DNA of 64,000 nucleotides, taken from the NCBI GenBank assembly GCA_004154925.1, contig QJNS01000129.1:1-64000 (forward strand), read 5' to 3'. Positions 1 through 10,930 of this stretch are shown piece after piece (the first letter of the stretch is position 1; each line of letters begins with the position of its first letter). Under the pieces are notes generated by a model. It did no database searches, was not told the DNA's origin, and was given only the letters and a program-made list of their open reading frames with translations. The translations under genes were made by a program, and so were the position numbers. Source of the DNA: Monosporascus cannonballus (lineage: Eukaryota; Ascomycota; Sordariomycetes; Xylariales).

Positions 1-963
1 AGTAATTCTGCATTGTTTACAGATGTTTATTATTTATTTATGATTGAAAATATCATCCGTGGGTAGTGATGGGTACCCATTTGGGTACCCATTGCAAACC
101 CTATTTGATATTGCTTAACAAAAGGCGGAGCCTCTCCTCCTTTTAGACGAGCATCACTTAAAAAAGAAACGGGTGCAGGATGGAAGTCCTTGAATTCAGC
201 AAACGATGAATCTATGGACACATGATGTGGGCTTTCCATTCTTAACAGTACAAATGTGCTGATTCCGGCCAGACGTTTGAAGACCACACAAAGGGGAATT
301 TCTGCGAACATAGCGCCCAATGAACAATGCCCATCTCCGAGCATATTCTTTGTGACTATAGAACTTCGTACGTGCCATAATACCAGCTGTCTCCCTGGTA
401 AATTTCCGCAACAAGCTGTTCCCGGGCGAATGCAACTTCGCAGTATGACCCGGACCCATTACTTTGAGCTACAGCGCTTCTGCCTGACGTAGCTCAGCAA
501 AAAGAACCAGGATCTGCCAGCCAGTTAAATGATAAATTGTCAATTATAGGTTTAAAACGCTCAAGACTCCATAGGAAGTGACCAGCCAGCAAGCCTTCGA
601 GCTGGGGGAGTATGCACTGTGCATACAGAAAGTGTGGGGCCGTCTAGTTACCCGTATTCTAACCCCTATTCCACGACGGAGTACCAGGTCGTGGACGCCG
701 TAACACGTGGATACAGAAACCGAAACCACTTTCCACTGATTGTATGATATGTGTAAAGCACCATCATGTTTATATCTTATGTTTAGCTCCATCAGAACAA
801 GTTGTCCCGGACACTAAATCTGGGTCAGCGTAGCATATTGGATAGTTTTACAGTAAAGATCCATCGGGTTTGTGAAAGCGCGTTGACGATTTACGCTTAG
901 TTGATCCCCGGACTTAGCGAGTACAATGGCATGACTACTTAGTGCATACCATTAAGTATGGTA
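1..963. other. No recognisable gene
   Basis: Short open frames occur on both strands but none shows a domain I recognise, and they are interrupted within about 100 codons. A minus-strand frame near 310-480 contains residues reading WYYGTYEVL, which could be a scrap of a decayed gene, but I cannot name the family. A 12-bp direct repeat (gggtacccattt-like) sits near 60-92. Confidence 0.4.
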
Positions 964-1932
964 TTAACGATGAAAGACGAGTAATGGCACCGAGAATAGT
1001 CCTACCAGCCAAAGGAACCACAATTTCTTCCAAGCAAGATCATCCCCCTGGCGGCTCTTATTCCAAAACACATTCGTAACGAGTATAATCGCTGCGAGCC
1101 AAACAGGGAGTCCCTCCCTGCAGCCCGTTTTCCAAAGCCAACATGCTATGCTGCTAGATGCCCCCACCCCGATAGCAGCCAGCACACGAGCATTCATATC
1201 ACCCATGGAAATCGGAATTGTCCTCCGACCTGCCGCTCTGTCCCCTTCAGTATCCCTAAGATCTTGAATATGGCTTGTAACCGTTATGGCGGCGGCAATG
1301 ATGAACATCCAAGCAGCTGATTTTCCCTGCCTGGAAAATATCGAGTGGCCAGTAGCAACCTCCAGGGGTCCAACCAGGAAACAGGGGATGCCTACCCCAT
1401 TGAGGAGGCTTTTGAGGAAAGGATTCCCGCTTCCACCCCACTCGTTGTACCACAGACAAAAGACCGATTCAAACAGGCATGGCACTAGTCCCCCGAATCT
1501 GATAGCAATAGCCCATGTAACCGGATACATACAATAGGTGACGAATGTAGCTTGTTCTGAGGTAAGCCGTCCGGACGGCAGAGGTCGCCAGGGCTTGTTC
1601 AAGACATCCTCTGCCATACCTCGCCGCTGATTATGGAGGTTGAAAAGGAATAGATTGCTCCACGACCAAAGCACCATCGATGGAACAGATGCGAGGATTT
1701 GCACAAAGGAAGGCGCAGATCCCATGGAGAGAATCGGAGCAAGATAGGCGTGTAGAGCGGCGAACAAGACTCCCACGGTAGTAACGTTCTTGATATCGTT
1801 GCAGACAAAAAGCCATCCCGTGTGGACGTGGTAGAAAAGTGAGCCGAGATACGCAGACAAGACTCGCCGAAAGAGAATGAGAGATTCAAAGATATGCCCG
1901 GGCCCGGTGAGGGCCGTCTTGGTAAGGGCCAT
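964..1932 (-). CDS. UbiA-superfamily membrane prenyltransferase / terpene cyclase (Fma-TC-like)
   Basis: Single-exon frame of 322 residues from the ATG at 1932; upstream in-frame codons start only with TTG. The protein is almost entirely hydrophobic with about seven to eight membrane segments. Two Asp-rich motifs mark the UbiA fold: NLHNQRRGMAED at residues 98-109, followed by NKPWRPLPSGRLT, and QDLRDTEGDRAAGRRTIP at 223-240. These bind Mg2+ and a prenyl diphosphate. The first motif has the N-x-x-x-Q...ED form seen in fungal UbiA terpene cyclases such as fumagillin Fma-TC, rather than the NDxxDxxxD of ubiquinone prenyltransferases. So it may cyclise farnesyl diphosphate rather than prenylate an aromatic ring; this is inference. 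It probably sits in the ER membrane. The neighbouring membrane cyclase-like gene and hydrolase remnant fit a small terpenoid cluster. Confidence 0.8.
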   Translation of the reverse strand: MALTKTALTGPGHIFESLILFRRVLSAYLGSLFYHVHTGWLFVCNDIKNVTTVGVLFAALHAYLAPILSMGSAPSFVQILASVPSMVLWSWSNLFLFNLHNQRRGMAEDVLNKPWRPLPSGRLTSEQATFVTYCMYPVTWAIAIRFGGLVPCLFESVFCLWYNEWGGSGNPFLKSLLNGVGIPCFLVGPLEVATGHSIFSRQGKSAAWMFIIAAAITVTSHIQDLRDTEGDRAAGRRTIPISMGDMNARVLAAIGVGASSSIACWLWKTGCREGLPVWLAAIILVTNVFWNKSRQGDDLAWKKLWFLWLVGLFSVPLLVFHR

Positions 1933-3224
1933 GAGGGAGGCTAGGGGATAATGGAATGGGAGCAAGTAGAACGGGGTACGAGATTCCGAATAGGAGGCTA
2001 GTGGTATTCATTTACCTTTATACTCGGGAATGAAGATCAGCGAACTGCCTGGAGGCCTCGCCACTCGTCACCATTCTCCATCGTATCTGTGCCTCAGGCT
2101 AACCAACCGATGCCCCCATACAACTCCCAGGGGAATTTGCATGGAATATACATTGGCTCTGCGGCCAAGATCGATCTTCGTAACTTCGCAATAGCGGCAA
2201 GCACAGGCAAAACCATCAGAGTATCTATACTCCCATACAAGCTTGTGTGAGATTCTACCAGATCTTACGGTAGACCCGGTGGAGGTATCCAACAAAGAAT
2301 AGCCTGGGAGTTGTACGGCTTTTTTCTTCACGGCTGATGAGGCTTCTTCCTACCAAGATTGCTACTTGGTCTCGTGGCGAAAGAGCACGCTTACGAAAAT
2401 GCAGCATAATACTAAATCGTGAGCTCGACTTCATGCCACCGGCGCCGCTCTGCATCTTACCTTGGATGAAATGCACACATATGCGTCCTGCAGTTCCCAA
2501 TCTCGCTTCACACCGCAATTAGAAAACCCTGCCACAGTCGTTTAGGTTATCCACACTACCACGATGCATTCGGCTCACGTTATCACCGCTGACTCATATC
2601 CAGCTGCCATATTAGTACCCCAAGTAAGACGGGTCCACTCCGACTGACACTCTACACTCTTGGCGAGAAATATTAAGAAGCGGTTTTAAGCCGCGTTCTC
2701 TTGACTTCGGAAAATGCTGTCACGGTGTCCCGCTCAATGGGATCAGTATATAGGCAAATATTTTGGAATACCTGAAAAAAAAAGGAAAGAATCAGGGAGC
2801 GCCATAAGGGATTTCTGTCGAATACTCTTGCTGGATGCCCCCTTATATAGGGATCGGGTGGACATAATGAACCCTGGCCCCTTATCGACTAGCTAACAGG
2901 GACTCTCCACAGGGACATAAGGTTGCTAGGTCGGAGGATCCAGGGCCATATCGTCGCTCGACAATCACCCGCATGGTTTGACTAGACGTCCGAAAGGAGT
3001 TCGCGGCATCCATGCATCTTCAACAAAAACCTCCCCGATCTGATAGCCCCAATCCCCTCTGGGGCCTCACGGCACTTTGTCCTGGGTTGATTATCTCCTG
3101 CGAGGCGATAGCAACATATTACTGTAATTGCTAATTTCAGCTGGATTATAGATAACGGATGTTTCCGATGCTACATTTCATCCAATGTTAATATAGATCC
3201 TGCTTTTGAGTAAGCAGTATTCCC

Positions 3225-3281
3225 GTCAGATCTGAAAACGCAGGGCCCCACTACTATAGCTGGACACTATCAGATCTTACA
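3225..3281. repeat. ~57-bp repeat with inverted ends, copy 1
   Basis: Begins gtCAGATCTGAaaacg and ends ctaTCAGATCTtac, so its two ends are inverted copies of each other. Its core, gggccccactactatag, recurs at 3580-3637. The structure resembles a tiny miniature inverted-repeat element or the two ends of a larger one. Confidence 0.5.
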
Positions 3282-3579
3282 CACCCCCCCAGCTAAAAGA
3301 TACTTCAAGCTGAAAAGTGCTTTATATTGCCGATAATTATCCGTAACCTAATAAGCATTTTGACATTTTCTGTAAAAGGCGGCAGTAGGACATAAGGGTA
3401 CTGCGGGAGCAACGTTTAAGGTAGCCTATATGCTGGTCGAATTCGGAATCGAACGCCTTACTGCCAGTTTTAATCTGGCTCTAGGGCTTAGCGAATAATG
3501 AAAGTTAATGCGTGGAATACTTGGTAACAGCGGAATGTAGCTTTTGATACCGTAACCACTGCAGGAAGGGCTCATAGTT

Positions 3580-3637
3580 GTCAGATCTGAAAAAACGTGG
3601 GGCCCCACTATTATAGCGGGACATTATCAGATCTCAT
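3580..3637. repeat. ~58-bp repeat with inverted ends, copy 2
   Basis: Same orientation as the copy at 3225-3281. It reads gtCAGATCTGAaaaaacg ... ggggccccactattatagcg ... ttaTCAGATCTcat. It differs from copy 1 at a handful of positions, including C/T and A/G changes. About 300 bp of unrecognised sequence separates the two copies. Confidence 0.5.
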
Positions 3638-3870
3638 AGTTCCAGTTGATTTAAGTGCTAAAGAATAATTACAGTAGTTGAATGTACTTCGAACCTTGTC
3701 GGTTTCAAGCCAGCATCGCATTTTTCCATCACAATTGCACATTGACTTCGTCCATCAAGCTGCTACTAGATTTTCTACCACACCTATTCCCTTGGCCTCT
3801 ACAGGCAGAGCTACCCATTTCTGGATCATGTCTTCATCAGTATTGTGGATAGGATTTCGATGAAAACGCT

Positions 3871-5182
3871 TCATCTATTCCAGTTCCCGTCTAATCCTCT
3901 CGATCGCAATTCCCATTCTTGCAGCTCCTCCACTTCCTGGTCTCTGGTTGAACGGGTTGCTCGAGACTTTGATTCCATCGTGATATCATGCTGGACATTA
4001 ATTCTATTCCATCCATGATGACTGCCGCTCAATGGTCCCGTATCCTTAGTAGATGATAAGGTTCCAAGAGCCTTTTCAATAAGTGGCCGGTATGTGATGG
4101 AGCAGCATGCGACAATTCCGGTGCACATCTCGAGGCCCGAAAGGATTCCGGCCATGACGTTGTCCCCTGCATAGTCAATAAGAGCCCAGGTCCTCAGGAA
4201 TAAAAGTGCAGCAACAGCAGAGGTCATATGAGGTGGGCATAAAGAGACATAAACGAGTGACATACAACTTGGGTCAAAAGTTACCACAACATCTCTCGCA
4301 TAGAACAGGCGAGCTATACTAACAATACAAGCGCTTTACTCCGGCGTAAAGCTTAGCATATATCGTTTGCAAACGCTCATTCGGGATACACTTACATACT
4401 ACCAGCGGCAAACGCGCCCGACAGGAGAGTCTTTCGTCGTGTGGACATCTGGAGCTTCCAAAGGAGAGGCATCGGTGTGGCGAGTAGGAGAAAGTCGACT
4501 AGGATGTTGAACACGCCGATAATCAAGGTGACTTTCCCGTAGTCAATGCATTTCCCCTGGATATCATGGTCCCAAGCGATTTGGATGGGGTAGCAGTTGA
4601 AGACGCTAGGGAAAAACGCCGCCAAAGCCCAAGATGTGACAATAGTACCGATAGCGAGTAGAACATTCCGGAAGCGCTTGCTAGGAAAGATGCGATGGTA
4701 GAGGAACAAGATAGAGTATTTGATGCAAGATATTCCCCATACGTAAAAGCTCATGTCAAGTATGTTATTCTAGACGCGTGTCAGTTTCGCCCTGGGTGCA
4801 AACACCGCGTCTTCTGAGAAACTGACTATGGTGAAAGCCCTGGGGTCTGTTACGAGAAGCACGTGTCGCCCTTGCCCATAACGCGTACTGAAGCTGAACG
4901 AAACAACGTACAGCACGTACATTACCTACATATGCCAAACTAATCGTTAGCTGCATCAGTTGCTATGTAGCAATGAAGACGGAGACATACGTAACCAAGA
5001 AAGAGACAATAGTCATCCTTCCCCAGACCAAAACCACCTGTACGTCTTGCGACAAACCTCAAAATGACAAATATCGATGCTGCTCCGACACAGATCCCAT
5101 TGGAGATATGGATGCTGTGAACCCGCGTTTCGTGGATATGCTCCTGCATATACTGAATTTGTTCAACAGTGGGCACCGCCAT
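3871..5182 (-). CDS. Pth11-like / fungal rhodopsin-domain integral membrane protein
   Basis: Multi-exon gene of roughly 340-370 residues. Exon 1 (5182-4991) starts MAVPTVEQIQ and carries a first membrane helix followed by RFVARRTGGFGLGKDDY, the family hallmark. Later exons supply YGQGRHVLL, then SFYVWGISCIKYSILFLYHR (the K-x-S-I-L-x-x-Y-x-R-I-F loop), and after an intron near 4400-4320, IIARLFYARDVVVTFDPS. A further intron ending gactatgcag near 4180 joins to WDNVMAGILSGLEMCTGIV, matching the T-W-D-N...E signature of the last helices. The Ser/Arg-rich cytoplasmic tail ends at 3871. The exon boundaries between residues 65 and 80 are uncertain. The family includes Magnaporthe Pth11-type surface receptors, but most members have no known ligand. 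Only tandem membership beside the terpenoid-type genes hints at context. Confidence 0.8.
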
Positions 5183-5956
5183 AACATCGAGAATTTAGTT
5201 CTGGGCAAGATGGATGGCAACCAAGACGTTGACCATCACGTATAGGTGCAATTTCAATTGCAGAGGAAGTGGCGGGAGTATTTAAATGCTTACTCAGCGC
5301 CGCTTACTTGCTGAGCCGCAACAGCCGCCAGGGGCCGTTTTATAACAATGTAACGATTCGTCTAAATCCTCGCTATATCCTGCCCTTCTTGTAATTTCCC
5401 TCCCTACCGTTACATTGCATGTGTTGAATGTAACTGTAAATGAGGTGAATCGGGAGGCAACTGCCTAGCCATACTTTGGACCGCCCAGAAAGGTCCTGGG
5501 CTCGGAAGAGTTCTGCGGGTCGTGTATTCAGGGTATGATTCAACGTCTCTTAATTGCTAATCTTGGTTGTTATCCCACCAGCAGCTCAGCCTATCTTCCA
5601 TACTTACCTAGTATGTAAGGAAGCTAATCATGGCTGATTGATTGCGCCAAGCCCAGTTATACCAACATCACATATGACGGTACAAGCACCAATCCTACAT
5701 AAGTAGGTAGGTATGCACACCCCCTGTCAACCAACGAAGTCCTACGTAACGTGGACTTGGCACCCTCGACGGCTGTGGCCCGCAAGTGTAGCCTGCTGGC
5801 GTCTAAATGGCGCACGTCGAAATGTAACTATTATTTCCGGGTAGTACTTAAATAACACCTGATTCCTCATGTATCTATCCCATTTCCCGCTGCCCCCAAC
5901 ATACCCTCAAACCCTCGGATTCTCTGGATTACTCTACCATCACAACACCTACCACC
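5183..5956. other. Divergent promoter region, no gene seen
   Basis: Lies between the minus-strand Pth11-like gene and the plus-strand membrane cyclase-like gene, so it likely holds both promoters. It has several CTACCTAGGTA-like short palindromic stretches common in ascomycete intergenic DNA and a CT-rich leader (ctctaccatcacaacacctaccacc) just before the ATG at 5957. Confidence 0.5.
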
Positions 5957-7082
5957 ATGGCCTCCGGTAAAGTCAAAATTCGGCGCGCCATCATGTCAGT
6001 GCCATTTCTTCTCATCGCAGCCTGGTGCTTCAACACAATGGACATTGAGAAGCTTGTGGTAAATCAACAGCCATTCGCTGACTCGGGGGTGATTAAATGG
6101 AACTCTGGTGAAATCTCAATACTAGATCATTTCCACGGCGTTGACATCCTAGACCAAATATGGCGTGGCACAACGGCAACATTCTCACCTTCCACGCTTG
6201 GCTACGATAGCGTCGGATCGTGGCAGATGTTCTCATTTTTGATTGATCTCGGCCCGGTGTATGCGATATGGCTTCTAGAATCCTGTCGCCCTACGAGCAC
6301 CCGCACACCAGCATACTTGTAAGTCGGTTCCATGTGGGCTCATGCCAGTATCTAGACTGAGAACTTCCTCTTACAGCCCGACTTTATTCGGCCTTGCTGG
6401 TCAGCTCCTGGGTCTAGGGCCGGTAGCCCCTATTTTCTATTTCCTGTGCTTTTCGTTCGGTCCCACAGCATCAGACCTTATCCGATCATCTTTCGGGGAT
6501 CGCACTGTACGGCATGAAAACAGTTTAATCTTGCTTATGGTGGTTTTGCTTTTCCATACGTCAGAAGTCCTCGCCATGTTCCTTGCTCCCGATCTAACGA
6601 CGAGGCATTTCTGGACCTGGGCCTGGCAGCTGACCCCTTTCTGGATTGGTGTTAGCAATTTCTTGCTTAGTAAGGTCTTCAGGAGGCTATTCTTATTCCC
6701 TAAGAATGCCCCTTCTAGGTCACCCAAACTGCTGGTTTCCGTACTGGGCTTGATCTCAACCGGTGTTTGGGCTTATACGCTGCTGTACTCGCCTCATCCT
6801 ATATCGACCCTTTTCGTACCAGTGGCAGAAGTACAGTCCGAGTTCGTCGCGCATACGAGAAAGGCTCTCCAAGCTGACGAACTCGGCGTTCTTGGTAGTT
6901 CACTTCTGTGGCTGGCGTATTCATTTTTCGACCTTCACCTTGCCGGTATCCTGGGAAATGACTGGATGTATCATGTCGCACTGCTTCCTGTTATCACCGC
7001 GTGTGCAGGGCCTGGGGCCGCTTTCGTCTTTGGCTGGTACCAAAAAGAAAGAGTGTTATCATCAGCTGTCAACCGGAAGTAG
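5957..7082 (+). CDS. AscI/MacJ-like integral membrane terpene cyclase candidate
   Basis: Two exons (5957-6318 and 6377-7082) joined by a 58-nt intron with GTAAGT and TTACAG sites; the join gives 355 residues in frame (...TPAYF then PTLFGLAGQLLG...). About seven hydrophobic segments are visible. The stretch WQMFSFLIDLGPVYAIWLLES, then FGLAGQLLGLGPVAPIFYFL and WQLTPFWIGVSNFLL, resembles the membrane-bound AscI-type family that cyclises prenylated phenols in ascofuranone and macrophorin-type meroterpenoid pathways. That assignment is from memory of the family pattern and is moderate only. The ATG sits in a good context (CCACCATGG). Neighbours are a UbiA-type enzyme upstream and a broken alpha/beta hydrolase downstream, in keeping with a terpenoid cluster. 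Alternative: an unassigned polytopic protein. Confidence 0.55.
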
Positions 7083-7669
7083 TCCCCTTGTCATTGGAAG
7101 CTGATCTTGCCTAAATAAAATAAGACTGCTCTATTGCACGAGAAACACTATTCCGTTGCGACTGAGTTAATCCAATATAAGACTCTTGAAGTGACAGCGG
7201 AATTGATTATTATCTTTCATGTTACTCGACTTGAAAGATAAAGCTGTTTTCAGATATGGTGTCCCTAGCGATTTCTTCTTATTTTTCTCCCTCAAATATT
7301 GACGGTTTAAATGAATTATGCGGCGATGTGGAGTATTCCCAAACTGCATGTCAGATGCACTACCACCCCTCTTCATGCGGTAAGGGGGCAGTGCTCCGAC
7401 TTGGCATACTGCAGTCTGCCTGTCAAAACCCCCCAGCCCACCCCCCTGAGGGTCGTATACTAACGCAGGTCGACCGCCCTTGTCCAGGCATTAATCAAGC
7501 TGCGTACTTCACTGAGCAAGAACAAAGATCTTGATTCCTTACCTCTTTCCAAACTCGGGCACGTCTTTCACATGTCGGCTTCTGTCAATAGTCGGTTGAA
7601 AATCAAGCTTCATGCTTTTTCTGAAAATATCACATACGACGGTTTATTCAGTGTCAATACTGCCCCACG
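7083..7669. other. Intergenic, no gene seen
   Basis: Holds the 3' flank of the membrane cyclase-like gene and the 5' flank of the hydrolase pseudogene. No recognisable motif. Confidence 0.5.
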
Positions 7670-8268
7670 ATGACCCCAATATGGTCCAAGCAACTGTTCA
7701 AGACTATATGTACAGTATTTGTCCTTCTGAAGCTGCCATTGCTTGTGGTGCTACTGGTTATCCGCTACAGCTCAAAGCAATTCCGCCCTTTACCCGAATG
7801 GAATTTGGAGGTACGCTTTATAAATGCTCTGTGCCGAGAATTCTTACAATATTCAACTACGACTCGCTCCACATGGCTAGACACTGTTCGGTCAACCCAT
7901 GTAAAGGCCAAAGGGCGTTTTGTTCTGGCTGACCCGGCCGATCTGCAGAGCTATTCGGATATCTTGGCTCCAGGGATCATCAGACCGGCTCCGGTAGGAG
8001 GCATATGGTATCCAACCCCGATATCAATGGCAGCAACCGAGGATCTGAGCCATGAAAATGTCGTTCTTTATTTTCTTGGTTGCGCATTCGTCTTGGCCCT
8101 CACATATTATCACACTTACTAAGGAGCAGATGCACAGCTCTTGAGGTTATATTGACTTGTAGGAAGCTAGGAAGCATTCATCCCACTTGTTGTGGGTGAT
8201 CCACTGATATAGGGCTCTTGGGCTCCGATATTGCTGCCCAGCAGAAAAAGGGGGGGGGGGGGGGGGCG

Positions 8269-8302
<34 letters not shown>

Positions 8303-9171
8303 TTCCACGACACATATGACGGTGTGTAATAGAACGTTTCTAATGCATGATCGTACACATGAAGGCCACTAGGACTATTTTCGCTCAATACCGGAGAGGC
8401 CCCGTTTCCTGCTGCGCTTCAGGACTCACTTACTTGCTATTATTACATCCCCTCTCTGGGGATTGACCCCGAAGACCTTATCAGTGAGTAAACTTCGAGC
8501 TGTTCTCCCTTACCTATGTCGCTTTCTTACCTCCCGGAGAATTCGTCCTTTCCATGCCCACTTTGAGTGAAACCTGTCCGCTAGAACCTTGCCTATAGCA
8601 AGTTGCTCACAAAACACGACTCAATGTCCGAAACCTGTTTAGACTGAGCAACCGCTAACATACCAAATGGTGAAGTATCCGGAGAGTCTGTCGGAGGTAA
8701 CCTTGTGCTTGCTTCATTGCGCTATTTGGAAACAACTTCACAGCTCCCGATGCCGGGTGGAGTAATGACCCGGTCTCCATGGGTCCGCGTATCACTCAAT
8801 GCTGGAAAGGATTACCGAAATTGCCACAATTCACAAGGCGACGCCTTAGTCGGCTCACTTCTTCAATGGGGAGTTGATGCATACCTGCCAAGAGAAGAGG
8901 TCGAGAGGGAGGCTCCCTATGTCTCACCCCTGCATCATGCATTCAAGACTAGCATACCTCTTTTCCTTAATGCTGGAACGGGGGGAGCATTTTACGACTC
9001 GGTCAAGATGTTTGCACGAAAGATGGCCGCGATAAATGGGAAGCGGGTAAGATTCATTCAACGCATCTAGCACCCCACGGCCTTCTATAACGTCACGAAG
9101 CAATGGGAACGACACCTTAGCTAAAGGCTGCTGTGGACGATGCATGCAGATTCTTTGAACAGAATAAGTGA
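7670..9171 (+). pseudogene. Decayed alpha/beta hydrolase (HSL-type esterase)
   Basis: Pieces of one esterase lie in order but in different frames. The N-terminal part (7670-8122) has a membrane-anchor-like start and ends ENVVLYFLGCAFV, where intact relatives have the oxyanion-hole HGGAFV. It then runs into a stop. A middle scrap near 8515-8565 reads LSYLPENSSFPCPL followed by a stop. The C-terminal part resumes before 8705 with NIPNGEVSGESVGGNLVLASLR, containing the nucleophile-serine motif G-E-S-V-G. It continues through SPWVRVS and LLQWGVDAYLP to NGKRVRF near 9055. A one-base frame change then gives LAPHGLL, the usual catalytic-His neighbourhood, and finally KAAVDDACRFFEQNK and a stop at 9171. 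Several frameshifts, stops and a G/C homopolymer insertion make it non-functional. It may once have been a tailoring enzyme of the adjacent terpenoid-type genes. Confidence 0.8.
8250..8301. repeat. G17 / C30 homopolymer hairpin
   Basis: Seventeen G (8250-8266), then CGGTG, then thirty C (8272-8301). The two runs are complementary and could form a hairpin. It lies inside the hydrolase pseudogene. Long G and C runs are also typical places for sequencing or assembly error, so exact lengths should not be trusted. Confidence 0.85.
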
Positions 9172-9651
9172 GTAGGAAGCATCTTCTTTAGTTAATTGTA
9201 TGGCCGTCGTGGGGCGCAAACAGAAAGTTGGAAATTGGCGTGAGATGGATAATTGCTATTCAGTACATAATTACGGCTCTTCAGTTAGCGGAGCGGCGGG
9301 GAAAACACCAAGTCGTGCTGTATACATCAACGCAATGAGTTCTATGTGAGCGTTTGGTCTTGTTATGTCGATAGAATGGTATGTATCGGAATTCCTGATG
9401 ATGGATATAGTCACGGGTACCGTGTGAATTCCACGCCGACTCTATTCACACTATGTCCTTGGCATCCTTCAGCCGCATATTTACAACCGTGACTCATGAG
9501 ATTTGCGAGCATCTCCGGTTTGTATAATACCCATAACCTTTACGGAAACTAACCAGCTCTTTTATATCCAGGAGCAGAAGATATATCGCATATGCCTTCT
9601 CTACGTGCTTAGAAACCACCAGCACTTATCCTCGGCTACCCCGATCGAATC
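9172..9651. other. Intergenic, no gene seen
   Basis: Separates the hydrolase pseudogene from the YdeI-family gene and should hold the promoter of the latter. No specific sites recognised. Confidence 0.5.
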
Positions 9652-10392
9652 ATGCCAATCCGAGTGGAACTACCGGTGTTAACAATAGCAGACGCGGCCG
9701 CGTGGTTGAACTGGCTGAGTCGCAACGCCGAGGTTTCCAAAGGAGTATGGCTTACTCTGGCAAAGAAAGGCACCACGTCACCCACATCCTTGACATACGC
9801 GCAAGCTCTGGATGAAGCTCTCTGCTACGGCTGGATTGACGGGCAGACGCGGAAGCGAGACGAGGCCACCTATGCGCAGCGCTTCACGCCCCGGACTGCT
9901 AAGAGCTCATGGTCGCAGCGCAACGTGGCGCATGTAGCGCGCTTGGAGAGCGAGGGTAGCATGACGGCTTTGGGCCGCAAAGCTGTGGAGGCCGCGAAGG
10001 CAGATGGCCGTTGGGACAACGCATATGCGGGCTCGTCGACGGCACAACCGTCTCCCGAGTTCCTCGCGGCGGTCGCTCTGGTACCCGAGGCTCAGGCTAT
10101 GTGGGATGTCCTCACCAACCAGAACCGGTTTGCGATATACCATCGTCTGAACGGCCTAAAGACGCAAGCGGGGAAGGAAAAGCGTATCGTGGCATTCGTT
10201 GATATGTTGGCACGAGGCGAAGCGCCGTATCCACAGAAGCAGAAACCAACGAAACCGACGAAACCGACCCCCGCTGCCAACAGCACATTCCGAGTTTCCA
10301 AATCCAAGGCAGCAGAGTCGAGTAGTGCGCGTAAAGTTAGCTCCGCGAGGCGGTCCGCTCGTCTATTGAAGACTACTGGATCGTCAACTTGA
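9652..10392 (+). CDS. YdeI/OmpD-associated (bacteriocin-protection) family protein
   Basis: Uninterrupted single-exon frame of 246 residues starting at the only sensible ATG. The core is typical of the YdeI/OmdA family (PF13376-type): WLNWLSRNAEVSKGVWLTLAKKG near residue 20-42, then LTYAQALDEALCYGWIDGQT, RFTPRTAKSSWSQRNV and the C-terminal helix AMWDVLTNQNRFAIYHRLNG. In bacteria the family is linked to bacteriocin or antimicrobial tolerance by genetic association; the biochemical role in fungi is unknown. The last 50 residues are a basic Ser/Lys/Arg-rich tail beginning with KPTKPTKPTP, likely disordered and possibly a nuclear signal. The gene lies 290 bp from the left end of a large RIP-mutated block yet is itself intact and GC-balanced. 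Confident on family, not on function. Confidence 0.85.
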   Translation: MPIRVELPVLTIADAAAWLNWLSRNAEVSKGVWLTLAKKGTTSPTSLTYAQALDEALCYGWIDGQTRKRDEATYAQRFTPRTAKSSWSQRNVAHVARLESEGSMTALGRKAVEAAKADGRWDNAYAGSSTAQPSPEFLAAVALVPEAQAMWDVLTNQNRFAIYHRLNGLKTQAGKEKRIVAFVDMLARGEAPYPQKQKPTKPTKPTPAANSTFRVSKSKAAESSSARKVSSARRSARLLKTTGSST

Positions 10393-10930
10393 CTCTTCTC
10401 CATGGAATCGATAGCTAATAAGCTATGATTTGCCAGTAGCCGCCGGCACGGCCAATAATTCATAAGTACTAGCCTGGATCAATTCTGAGTTTACGAAGCC
10501 AGCTTCGACTCCCTGTTCAGAGTGTCGATGAGCGCTTTTGGGTATATTTTCTCTGTCGGGTTAACAGATTGTCAGATGAGAAATTTTGTTGCCAACTTAA
10601 TCCCATAGTGCCTACGACTAGATTGTCCCGAATTAGGCATTAGGTGTGGCTCGATGGTTGCAGAAACAAGCGGAACAATAAGATGACCCCCCCATCCGCG
10701 CTCCACCCCCTCAACGCGCCAGCGTTTTCCCATACAAAATCGCCAAAATCGCTATATTTTCAACAACACTTTAAAATTCGAATAAAAGTCGTAAAAATAA
10801 GCTACCATAGGTATTATTATTAGCGTTAAGATCTTTACATAATAAATTCATTTAAAAATTTGCCGTATCCATATAATATTTTTTTTTAAAAAATTTTATA
10901 TTTTCGGTTAATTTATTTGCTATATATTTT

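Larger units (their letters stand above)
1933..3870. other. Intergenic, no recognisable gene; contains two short repeats
   Basis: No frame longer than about 90 codons and none with a recognisable motif. Two related ~57-bp direct repeats lie at 3225-3281 and 3580-3637 (listed separately). Confidence 0.5.
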
